From Micropterix aruncella (taxonomy: Eukaryota > Arthropoda > Insecta > Lepidoptera > Micropterigidae): DNA of 64,000 nt. A program made the translations under genes and the position numbers. Under the pieces are notes generated by a model. It did not search any database and was not told where the DNA came from. It worked only from the letters and a program-made list of their open reading frames with translations. Shown one piece after another: positions 47,646-59,500 of the stretch (within the stretch, counting starts at the first letter, position 1; each line of letters starts with the position of its first letter). The DNA is taken from positions 22,730,758 through 22,794,757 of the forward strand of contig OX155957.1 in assembly GCA_944548615.1 (NCBI GenBank), in the 5' to 3' direction.

Positions 47646-48539
47646 CGGAGCACTCGCCGTGGAGCGTGCAACGTTGCACGCTTCAGGAGCGCAGACGTAA
47701 CCACTACTGGAGCAGTTGCAGGTGCGCAGAGCAGAGTTGGTAGGCGAACCTAATGGATACCCAGCATTACGAGAGGTGTAAAAAACGTACCGCGCCGCTG
47801 TGCGGGCCTAGCCGTAGAGTTGGGCAATCATATAAGCTTTTAAAAAAGTGTCAAATACCTACATTTTGGTAGGTTAGGTTAGTTTTTTTTAAACAATTCA
47901 AAAACACTTATCTGTCACTAGGTTAGATTAGCTTTTTTTAAACTATCATAAAAGGTTATTAAAAATAAAAATATATACATATATTTAAAAAAACTGACGC
48001 GATTTTATTTTAGATTTAGCATTAAAATGATCGAATTTAGTAGTCTGGGTCTTTTTTTTTTTAATAGGCGTGGGGTAGCAACACCTAAAATATTTCATTA
48101 GTTTTTTTATCAATCAAAAGAATTAATTTAAAAAAAATAAAAATAACGTGTTTGGATTAAAATGATTAAGTTTAGTTTTTTTTAATATAAACTAGGTACC
48201 AACATCATAATAATTCCTGTTAAAATGTTAACGTATCTTGAATTTTAATTTTCTGGAGTTTCTCATTTCAACTAGGACTAAAAAGAGCCCTGAATTTCAC
48301 AACTCCATTCGGCATTTCGAAAATGGGGCCACTGCAATAACTGCATCGGCAGCATTGCCCAACTGCAAGTTTGTATTTCAAATGCCTAGAATATTCCCCG
48401 AATTCAATATAGTTCGGATTATGAAAATTAAAATCTTCTTAGACACGCCCGATATTATGAAAATTGCAATAAGCAAATTTACAGAAAGTTGTATCAAAAA
48501 AAAAAAGGTTTTTTTTTAAATGTAAAATTAAATAAAACA
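47646..48539. other. AT-rich spacer, no gene
   Basis: Contains T-runs with AGGTTAGRTTAGYTTTTTTT repeated near 47872 and 47930, related to text at 53643 and 53966. No coding feature. Confidence 0.4.
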
Positions 48540-49130
48540 CGCTGTAGCAGCATTTACCAGTGCCATAGCACTGGAATGTGAAAGTTGGTTGCCTCGAGGC
48601 CCGCAGACAAAGGGTTGCACATGTCGGTGCGTCGAAACCCTTCCGAAAATATCCCTGGCGAAATCCAAGCAGGGGTCGGTTACCCAGCGGCAAATAAGGG
48701 TGGAGATTAAAGTGATTGGCAAATCTACCGGGTTCTCGGGATGTTTAGAATTAAGTTATTGTGTATTATTTATCTTTAAGCGTTACCTAGAATTTAAATT
48801 ACATTAGGATTGTTTTGAGATTGTTCGTAGTATTGAGTTAAGCGTCGAAGCCGACGACCGATGGTTAGCTACCCCTACGATAGGGGCTGGATCGCTGGGA
48901 GCGCGGCCGGACGTCGGCTATTATTTTAGTTGGCCCGCCACCGTCATTGTAACGAGACGCTCTCGAAGTGTCTCGCGGGCGGGCCCCCCAGTCAATAAAA
49001 CGGAATCGCAAACGAAGCAGACTTTCATTCATCACCACTGCGACAGCGCCACGCGACCATCAGCAGTCAAATTGCGTGTGGGTTTCGGTGACAGTCCACG
49101 GAGGCGTATTGGGAGAAAATCCGTCATCCT
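48540..49130 (+). repeat. Possible retrotransposon fragment with LTR-like part
   Basis: Bases 48820-49130 are GC-rich and include CAGTCAATAAAACGGAATCG followed by CAAACGAAGCAGACTTTC, resembling the R-U5 part of an insect LTR. Bases 48589-48720 contain a plus-strand open stretch of basic residues. Neither a matching second LTR nor a primer-binding site was found, so this stays tentative. Confidence 0.3.
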
Positions 49131-52100
49131 ACACACGCAGCAGCACAAAACATGGAAAGAAAACATTGGGAATACTTACAGACTTTTGCGCCCCAAATCT
49201 CAAAGCTTTGCACACAGATAGCTTAGCACAAAAAACCGGCGAAAATCGAAAACCGACCGAGCTAACTAGGAACGCCTTCATTTGACAGATGACAATTCCA
49301 CGACAATTCAAACTATCCGAATGCACCACGAATGCACTCCCCAGGCACAACAGTGTTGCCAATTTTTTCTTAAAATGATATTTTTGAAATATTACGAAAA
49401 CATTTTACGATAAAAGAGTTTCTTTCCTCAGTTTAAAATTGTTCTTTAGTGCAGCGTCACCATCTTCCAGACCACTTTTGTCCAATTGGGTGTAGGCGTG
49501 ACTGTCTAAAATGATGGAAAAAAGAATAGGCATTTTGGACTTTTCCAATGCCTATGTAATACCTATGTAAATACCTATGTAAATAATATGGTATAAATAA
49601 TACCATATTGAATTTTAAGCACCAAAAATATCACATATCGATTAAGTCTCAGACATTGATTTTCTATTATAAACAATTACCCCCACCAAAGAATTACGTC
49701 GTCGTGGCGGCAATGTCCGTCGGTCAATTAACCCAGCGGTCCATTTTCTATAAATATGTAGTTGTTACGTAAATGTGCTGATGGTTTATTGTTTGATATA
49801 CATACCTATAGTTTATTCTGTTTTTTTTAAATTCAATATGCTTTTGAGGTTAACGATTATTTAATGCATAGGACTTTGAATATGTAAACAAAATTTCATG
49901 TTTATTTTATTTACAAAATCTAATTATGTATATAAGGACCAGTTTTTTTTATAAATTGACCACATTATAAGTATTCATAACTCATAACAGTAAATATGTC
50001 ATTCCAATTCATGCCTGTGTTCTTTGTAATGGTCACAAAAAGTCTTAGGATCACCTCTTTCAAATATTCAATCCGAAGTACAAAAAAAAACTACAAAAAA
50101 GTTCTGGGACTGAACGCATTTATTTGTTTGGTATGTATATGCTTAATAAAGGGCCTTAATTAGGTCGTAATTATAAAACCGTTAATAAATCCTGGGTCTT
50201 AAGGATTAGGCAATAGTATGCCCTAGTCCGAATATACTGCTGTTACTGTATACAGAGTGCTTATTTTTGAAAAAATTAGCATGCTGAATTTGTTTATGGC
50301 CCATGGAAAATAAATAGACCTTAGACAAATTTGGCATGCTTAATTTTTCACAAATATCCCCCAAATTTTCTTGAAAAATTTAACAATGGTAATTTTTATG
50401 ACCCTTGAAAAACGAATGGACCATAGACCGATTTCGCATGCTAAATTTTTCAATAATCACCCCTTCAGGCGAAAAAATGGTGTAAATATTTATTAAAATA
50501 TTGTTGGCAACGCTGCAGAGGATTTGCTTTGCTTGTGTGTATGCGCCATACTCACTACACCGGTTTCACCCGCTGGAGTTGCACCCATCGAATTTCAAGG
50601 GTGTCGAGAGAGCACCCACCGAAGTGACAAACAACCGAAGTCGCCACTGTCGATCATGCATCCACAGAATTTTCACCCCACCAGATAACCTAAACTTAAC
50701 CTAACCAATGGCGGGATTCCTTATTTGGCCGCACTTTAAGCTATAGGGCGGCCTGTGGGGTGCAGACTCGACGGGTGAGAATCCGGCTTGGGTGGATCCG
50801 GCGGGTGCGGACCTACGGTGCAACCCTACGCTGCACTATCGGCACGTTGCAATGGTGTGCTATTGGACGAATATTGAAATGACACGTGTTCCGTCATACA
50901 CGTCTAGGATTTCTATTGGCTGGAGTTGGATTATGCTTACGAGGTAATTCCCAGTCAATATTATGGTAAGTACCTCAAATTATAAAATAATGGATGTCGT
51001 CGAAGTAAATGTTATAATGTGAGGGAAAATACACAATTTTATCTAATGATTTTATCATAATCCTGATTAGGGTCTGTTAAATTTGGCTTTTCTAACGCCG
51101 TAGATAGTATAATACCGGTTTTTATTTAATTGAATTAATTCTAAGCCCGACCAGACTCGGCAATATTTCTGTGCCATAATTTTGACTCGTAAACGGGCTA
51201 CACAATCGGGCAACAATGGCCGATGAAATCATACGTGTCGCAGAGGCTTAAAATGTTTTTTAAATGAAAATTTAAAACGACAAAAAAGACGAGAATGTGG
51301 ATTTGACAGCGTGATACTTTACATATCTTAGCCTGAATGTTTTCGATGATATGAATACCAATTGAAAGATCTTCTCCATGAATTCACTATTAATAATAAA
51401 TTCACGATAAATTTATTTATTAATGGTGTATATAAACATTTAAATACACTAAATAAATAAAATAAATGATTTCACGCAATTGCACATAATACATTAGAAT
51501 AGATAACAATATTTTAAAGATCGAAAAAAATAATAATTAGATGATAATACAAAATCAAGTTGTCGTGCGTCGTGCCTCGCATCAGAAAGGGACGCACTTA
51601 TGGCGCAAAACGAAACAGCAATAGCGATCGTCCAGCAATCGGCCATATGAAAAATATGTGGCTATTTAGCCGGGCAATACTAAAAATATTTCCGCATATT
51701 GCATAGTTTGGCTGGTATTGCTAGCAATGTTGCCTGGCAAAGTATAGCAGCCACATATTGCAGCGAAAATGTGGCCCGTTTAGAAGCCCCATAATACAAT
51801 AGAACTCCAATTACCGTATCAATTGGGAGTAATTGGGACCGAACCCCTTTCGGATTATAAAAAAATCCGATAATTGTTTTTATTTTCGAAAAAAGGTCCT
51901 TTTTATTAATTACTGTTTGTTTGTTGAAAATGGGAGAAAAAACTATTTTTTAAAGAAAAAGAGCTGATGGTTCCGTGTCTTCTTCCACCTTTTTTTGTGG
52001 CCAGCAAACACACCTTCTTCGTATTCGTCCTCTACCAAAAGTTTCCTTTAAAGTTGCCTTCTGTAATGGCGTTTTATGGTTTCGATAACAGACTGGTCCA

Positions 52101-52495
52101 TTGTTTGCAACAAGCTTGTGACGTTTGTAACAGAAATTACTTTTTGTGCATAATGTGCATGATGATTGTAAGGGTTTTTCAGTTTTCGTGATTATTCCTT
52201 AGGTTTTTTTTGTCCTAATAATAATGCTTTCTTCAAAACGAAAAATTTACCCTAGAAACACATTTAACAGTCGAAAGTGACATTTGACATGTCAGTGTTG
52301 TAAAAAAAAAAAAAATAATAATCACTATGTTGATAAAATCTAAATACTCGATAAAACAGTGTTAACTGACGATAGACTTCGAGACGTGAGACGAGAAGAG
52401 TTAAGATGTGGTTAAGACATGAGAATTTGAGATGTGGGAGTGAGGTAAGGTTGAGAGGACGCGGAGCGGCGCACAGTGGCACGTTTCGTGTGGCC
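49131..52495. other. Intergenic spacer between Dicer-2 and PRADC1
   Basis: No gene recognised in 3.4 kb. There is an ACCTATGTAAAT triple repeat at about 49549-49582, an imperfect duplication at 50279-50355 and 50395-50465 (GACAAATTTGGCATGCTTAA against GACCGATTTCGCATGCTAAA), and a pogo-like terminus at 51793-51880. Divergent promoters may lie here but no element could be assigned. Confidence 0.4.
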
Positions 52496-52550
52496 CGTGT
52501 CAGCCACAAGTTGCTATAAAAACAACTTATAGCAACTTGTGGCTGACACG
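52496..52550. repeat. Perfect 23-bp inverted repeat with 9-base loop
   Basis: Arms 52496-52518 (CGTGTCAGCCACAAGTTGCT and three more bases) and 52528-52550 are exact reverse complements. The loop is AAAACAACT. No transposon family is recognised around it. Confidence 0.9.
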
Positions 52551-52771
52551 TATTATTGACATATACATAAGTATTGACAATATTTGCATATTTCCTACGG
52601 TTTACGATCCCCTCCCAGCCCGCGACGCGAAGCTTGACAACCATGTTTGATCGTCTAGAGTCTAGAGAGCACAAAGATCATAAAATGATTTTAATTAAAC
52701 CCACCTTTATGAATGTAACTCGTCTGGCACAGACTACGTCTAGTCTGCGACGACCAACAACCGTATAAATA

Positions 52772-53253
52772 CTAGACCCTGTGACCAGCCTGAGAATGCG
52801 TCAGCCGAATAGTAAGAGACAGCTGCCTATAGTACCCCCTCTATCCTTGTCTAGTCGTGCATTCACGGAGACACGTACATATATCACTAAGGCAACGCGT
52901 TTATATCACTATGGCAACGCTTCGACGCGTAGACAAATCGATCAGTGGACAAATCCACAAGTCTGCTCTCACCAAGGGTAACAAAATAGAGAACGAGAGT
53001 GCGATAGCGGGCTGTGAGTGAATGCGTTCATCGAATAGAAAGAGATAGAGGCATATGTGACTCCCTCTATCCTTGTCTAGTTGCGCATGCGCGTTTATCC
53101 ATAGCATAGCAGACTTAATGGCGTCGAAGCGTTGCCATAGTGATATATGTACGTGCTCTGTGAATGCACGACTAGACAAGGATGAAGGGGGTACTATAGG
53201 CAGCTGTCTCTTTCTATTCTGCTGACTCATCTCTGGCTGGTCACGAGGTCTAG
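52772..53253. mobile_element. Foldback element F upstream of PRADC1
   Basis: The left end CTAGACCCTGTGACCAGCC and the reverse complement of the right end CTAGACCTCGTGACCAGCC start arms of about 140-165 bases. Shared blocks include GTCGTGCATTCACGGAGACA. The left arm has an extra internal duplication of about 26 bases. The centre has no coding region. It ends 233 bases before the PRADC1 start codon, so it may lie in the promoter or 5' leader. Confidence 0.85.
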
Positions 53254-53486
53254 TAGTTATATGGCAATGACTCTCACGCCCATTTTCACTGATCATATCC
53301 CATATCTCTGGGCTTTCAAAAGTCAGAACAGCTGTCAAAATAAAAGGCATTTCCTTCCGCCTGTCAATGAATATGAGACCCGAATGAAGCGCATAGCGGT
53401 GATATTTTCCCGGTTTTGTTATTCAATGGACGTCATATTAAGCCAGTGTAACTGTTTAATACGTGCCAGTGTCAATGTTTAAAATA

Positions 53487-53583
53487 ATGAAGCTATCCTG
53501 CGTTGGCGTGCGTCTGAATCTTTACGTATTGTTGTTTTTCACAATTTTCGCAATATTAACTTCGAAGTGGGTCTGGGCCGGAG
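53487..53583 (+). CDS. PRADC1: PRADC1 exon 1 (signal peptide)
   Basis: This exon encodes residues 1-32 plus one base, starting MKLSCVGVRLNLYVLLFF. The donor is GTGCGT. The hydrophobic stretch followed by VWAGA suggests signal-peptidase cleavage near residue 31. This start was chosen because it is the only ATG that gives a signal peptide in phase with exon 2. Confidence 0.85.
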
Positions 53584-56500
53584 GTGCGTTTATTATATTA
53601 TATTATTGTACTCACTTATATTGACAAATAGGTGTTCTGATGTTAAAAAAAAAACTAACCTAACTTACCGAAATGTAGGTGTTTGACACTTCTTTAAATG
53701 CATATATCTCTCGTATTTATTGAGTCCGACAAAAGATTATTGCAGTTTCGAAATCAGCTTGGTGAATATAGTCAGGCGATGTAAAAAAATGAAAAATTTA
53801 GAACTGGTAGCAATAGGTACTTACTTAATAAATTAAAAAAATCAAACACCTACACTACCAAATTCGATCATTTTGATGCTAAATCTGATAGAAAATCGTG
53901 TCTTTTTTCTTAGATTTTTTTTTGTTTTAATTTAATTTTTAAATTAGTTTTTATGATGGTTAAAAAAAACTAACCTTACAGTCTGAAATGTAGGTGTTTA
54001 ACGCTTCTTTAAATGCCTATATCTCTCTTATTTATTGAGTCCGACAAAAGATTATTGCAGTTTCGGAATCAGCGTAGTAAATATAGTTAGGTGACGTTAA
54101 AAAAATCAACAACGTAGAACTGGTAGCAATACCTAATAAATACTCCCCCATCTTCATTCAAGATGTTTAACCATTAGTAAGCTAGCCATGGGAATGAAAC
54201 TGACGATGGCATGTTTTTTAACCCTCGAAAATTTCTTTGTAGTTGGTGTTAGTGCACACATACTAATGTATAATGGTGGCTTATTCAATGACGGCTACTT
54301 TTTTCGTTCATAACTGCATAATTGCATAAATATGGATATTGCGAGCTGTCGCAAAGGAAAAACCACCGATCGGTGGTATTAGCATTTTATTCCGGTTAAT
54401 GTCACCTCACTATATTCAACACACTGATTTCGAATCTGTAATGCTGCATCCACACACTTGCCAAGCCTTGGCAAACCTTTGCAAATTCAAATGTGGATCT
54501 GGCGTTTGGCTTGGCTTGTGTAGGCTTGCAAGCGCTTGCCGCCGATTCGATCGAGTGTACGTTTTAGCGCGCAAATCAAAGGAAGCTTGTGACAAATGCT
54601 TGCGAGTTGGAAATCGCACTATAATTACAGTATTTGTACTATAATTCCGTGCTGTGTACGTAGTAGAAATTTATAGATGAAATAATAGATGCCGTGGTCC
54701 GCGATAGATTCAGTAGACACCGAATCACCGCTACGTAAGGGAGAGAACTGCGCAAGCGACCTCAAAAACCGTAACCATTCGGGAGGCCGGAGAAATCTGG
54801 CTGAAACTGGTAGCCAGGAGGCGAGGTTACCTTCCTAGTGCCTCGCGGTAAGGTGTTGGTCTCTGGCGGGTTTGTGGTTTTTGCTGGACGGTAGATTTGT
54901 ATCGTCCACAAAATCTTCTACGCTCACCTCACGGGAGGTAGAACAATCATTATCGTTAAAACTTCTCGGGTGGCGGGTTTGCCCGCTGTAGTCGACAAAC
55001 CACAAATGTAATGCTTTTTTTTCCAGCTAACGATCTTCACTTATACGAAGGGACGTCGATGGCCGATATTATTAATGGTGATGTGTTTTTTGAAATAATT
55101 GACCCCGCGGAATTGGAATATACATACAGAATTAGACCAGCAAAAGATTTTGGAGCACCCTTTGTAAGTAGTCTGTTATTTACTGTGTGGTTAACCTTCC
55201 TTTGGTCGTAATCACTTTATCTTGTGTGTTATACCCTGTTTATCAAGATGGGACATTGCATGTTCTTTGTCGATCATCTTGATTAACAGGGTGTAGATAT
55301 CTTCTTTTCCGTCGTTCCCTCATTACTGAGGATCTTGGCCACTAGACAACAGTTTGCCTATGAGGCTCCTCCACTTCGACCTGTCTTCTGCATGGCGGGT
55401 CGCAGATTGTATTGACCCTTTTGTAACTTCTTTGATGAGGTCGTTCCATTTGACCGGTAATCTGCCTCTGCTTCTTCTTCCCTCCACTTGACCCCCGGAA
55501 AGCATTTTCTCCAGATTCTCTAGGTTTCTCCTGGCAACGTGACTGAAGTACTGCATGACCCTTCTCATGCCGAGTTCTTCCAGAACAGATTTGTTGGTGA
55601 CACATCTACAGTGCATCGATTTTGGTGCATATCCGAGCCTTCAGGGTCCATGTCTCCGATGCATAGAGAAAGAAGTAGATATAACAACACTGATTTTGTT
55701 TGCTTGTTTCTACTCTTTATTTTGAAATCTTACAACGGGCAGGTTTATTATCACATGACAAACTCATACAAAACCGCCTACGCTGGTATGGGCAGGTCAA
55801 AAGACGAAGCGACGACCATGTGGTAAAAATTTGTATTAAACTACCTGAGCAAAAAAAAGGAAGAGGTTGCCCGCCACTGACTTGGTGGTTCAACATCGAT
55901 ATAGACCTCAAAAAATCCCAATTGTCCGAAACCACAACCCAAGATCATTTGACCTGGCGCAGAAAGGTGAGGAGACCCGACCCCAAATAATGGGAATAGG
56001 AGAGGACGAAGAAGAAAAAGAATAAGACAATCTCATACAACCAACCCTACTATAAAGTATATATATACTATATGTGTGAGTGTAACTTGTGTGTACAAGT
56101 GTGTCTTGTTATTGCATTCGATCGCCAGAATTTAAAGGCAATTCTGTTAACATTAATTTAGCCTACAAGTATACTTACTGTGCTACCGCACAACTCAAGC
56201 TAGCCGGTTAATAGGTACTTCATCGCCCGGTGAGCATAGCATAGCGTCGAAACAGTAAACAGACAGTAACTTCTTTTAGAACAAAATTTACATCAAACCG
56301 AGCAACGTCACGAGTTCTAAGGGCTACAACAAAGTGCTGTCGTTAAACGAAATTTGCAGAAGTAAGCGAACAAAAGCATCGTCATATGGCCGCCACTCCG
56401 CCGACACAGATATTCAAACGTATGAGAAATTTGATGACCCCCCACCACAGGCGTTTGCCGTAACGTATCCCTCTGCTTACTTTCCGCTCACTTCACTTCA

Positions 56501-59500
56501 CTCACTTTTCTAACTCTGTTTACTGTGGCGTTGATTCACCGTTGTGCTCGACGGATACGTTGCGACTCATTCACACGTTAAAGCTTCCTACCAAAACAAA
56601 CGAGGCATTAGGTCTCGTTATTAGAAACTGCCGGTATTTCCAAAATCCCAAATTGGTAAATTTTCTATTTATTACATATTGAGATATGCCAATGACGAAA
56701 TAAAGTACATCGAGTCATTAGAAACAAAACATACGAAATTTCTTCGGCATTACTATTTTAGACTGTTCAAAGTCTATCGAAAATTTTATTCATCGCTTCT
56801 TCTGTTAGGTTGCTTAAGATTTAATTCTTTATACCTTCGATACTGCATATTTTTACTAAAGTGTAATTTTAAAATATCTCCCATTCTAAAATATTCAAAA
56901 GATGTGATTTAAAATATTCAAGAGATCTGTTGCGATTATATACAAGCGTACTATTCAGCGCACCAATTCATAGTGGTGGAGGGAGACAGCAAAAATACTG
57001 CATGAAAGGACCATATAAGTTGCCATGGCAACAATGAAAAAATAAAGATCATCTAGAGAAGAAAAATAGCTACACACAACTTAGCATAAAGTCAGATTAA
57101 TTTAATTATATATTTCGAATAACATAAATGTAATATCGTTACAAAATAGCGGATGTTATTCAACTGAACCGAGCATCTACCACGGGAAACGACGAAGGAA
57201 AAAGCCGTTAAAGATCTTTTCACTAAACGTTCCTGATAATTAGAGTCGTAATTACCAACATAAGATTTTGTACTGTTCATATTAAGAACAAATGTTCTTT
57301 AATATAGTAAGTTATGCGAGTGCTAGGTCTGGTCTTAGTTATTAAATATAATTATGTAGATTTCTTTGTTATGTCTTTTCAGTTTAGTCATGCCATTGTT
57401 TGTTTTAACCATTTAAATAATTATAATGAACATACTAATTTGCCAGATCCCATATTTATATCGTATCAATACATTGTATTAAAAAATAAAATAGTTTTCT
57501 TATTTCAGAATTCCAGTTTTAAGTTACCAATGGTAAATTTAGTCCCTACCATTCCACATGATGGTTGTTCGCAGTTATTAAATATAGAAGACATTGAGGG
57601 AAACGTTGCCTTTATCGAGAGAGGGTGAGTAACTTTAATACAGGCTAGAGTGATGAAGGACTTATCGTGTTATGTATATCCAATTTATTTGATGATGTGA
57701 ATTTATTTGATACTGACCACCCGCACTTAGTTCTTTGATAAGGACCCCTCCCTTTAACCCCTGGAGCCCCAATTGGCCGATATCGGCCACAACACGATTC
57801 AGATTTTATTTTATATCACAACATTATTTTAATTTAATTTGTTTTATTTTATTATGTTTTATTATGTTAATATGTTTTATTTTAATTATGGGTACAGTGG
57901 TTTGACAGTAATTAATGTTTTGGTGAGACAGTGTCATAATTAAATTTTTTTACTAATTTTTACAAAAATTTTTTTGGGACATTAACTTGTTAATCGGCTG
58001 AGAGCCCGAAGCCTGAAGGGTTAATAATGATCTTTAATAGAGGATATGCTTAGAGCAGTGGTTCCCAATTAGTTTTTTCTATGTACCACTTCATGAAAGA
58101 CCTCGAACTCACAACACCCCTTATTGCAGGTTTGATAAATAAAAATGAAATCACTTTTTTTTTAAACATTAATTACCATTAAAATACGGTTCTAATGACG
58201 GCGAAAATCTGTTTAATGTGACAAATGTGGACGGTTTTCTTTGCACAACTCTGAAAATCTGGTAGCTTTTTAATCAGCTTCAGCCTCAACTCGTTTCGAG
58301 TTGAAGTCTGTTACGATGTTTAGTTTTTAAATTTATCAATGCCGGAAAACCGCTCTTGCAAAAGTAGATACGTTGCGTAAAATATGTTTCAGTTTATTTG
58401 CGTAAATGTTTTTTACTGATTAAATTATTTTAGTCAAGAGATTGCTACGCGTATCCCTTGATGCAACTTCGCGTACCCCTGGGGGTACACATACCACTAA
58501 TTGGGAAACACTGGCTTAGAGTGATGAAGGACTTGACGTATCATGAATATCCAATTTATTTGATGATGTAGAAGGAAGGGGGAGACTGGCTGCCGACCAC
58601 CCGCACTTAGTTCTTTGTTAAGGAACGCTACCGTAATTAATGAGTCCATGCAACATGCCCATTATTTTTCTCTGTTGAATACTTCAACATCAGGCTATCT
58701 CTTTAAGTTATTGACTGAGTTGTATGTGAATTTCACAAAAGCAAAAATAATTATGTAACGCACACTAACATACATTACCATGATACGAGGAATGAATCCC
58801 TATACGTTCAGGCATATATCCCATCAACTGCATAATTTCAGCATACTACTCCCTACATAAGCCTCAATTATTATAATAAATTACCAGAAAACTTTAAAAA
58901 TATTCAAAATTATGACAGATTCAGGAAAGAAACGAATGAATGAATGAATGTAATGAATTTTAATATATATTATATTTTCTGTAAGACTCAAAATCTATTT
59001 ATATTATTCTCATTTGTGATTTGTATATTTATTCTTCATTATTAAATTTCTTTTTGAGTCTTACTGCTTATTTTTACTTTTATTTAGATTACTTATACCT
59101 AATTTGATTATTTAAATTGTAAATATTTTTAGATTATCTTTCTTTTTATTATTATTTTTTGACTGATTTTTATATTTTGATAATTTTATTCATGTTGTTT
59201 TTTAATGTTAGTCTTAGACTTAGTTAATGTGGTTTCTTACTTTAAAACTCTCTATGGATGCTTTCTATTTTTCTTTTTTTTTTATATTTTTGTTTCTAAA
59301 TTACTGTTTTTTTGTGTTTTTTCATTATTTCTATTTTTGTGTATTTCTAGTTTTTTATTTCTTTTCCTGAATTTCTGCTTTTTTATGTTATTTTATTATT
59401 AAGATTTTTTAATAGTTTTTTTATAATTTTGTGTTTAATGAAAATGTAATTTGATATGAAATAATTTTATTTGAAATGTAATTTCGATACCCAGATCGTG

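Larger units (their letters stand above)
57645..58625 (+). repeat. Direct duplication flanking two MITEs
   Basis: About 110 bases (GAGTGATGAAGGACTT ... CCACCCGCACTTAGTTCTTT) occur at 57647-57745 and 58519-58618. The interval holds MITE B copy 4 and a hAT MITE. The second copy has extra bases (GAAGGAAGGGGGAGACTGGC). Confidence 0.82.

Noticed and set aside
47379..47753. 124-codon plus-strand open frame
   Set aside because: It lies on a partial copy of foldback element F. The related copy at 53 kb does not keep the frame.
48968..49285. 105-codon open frame at the possible LTR
   Set aside because: Basic, low-information translation over GC-rich DNA with no gag-like motif that I can identify.
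52264..52674. 136-codon minus-strand open frame
   Set aside because: It runs through the perfect hairpin and a T-run, has no motif, and no matching splice structure.
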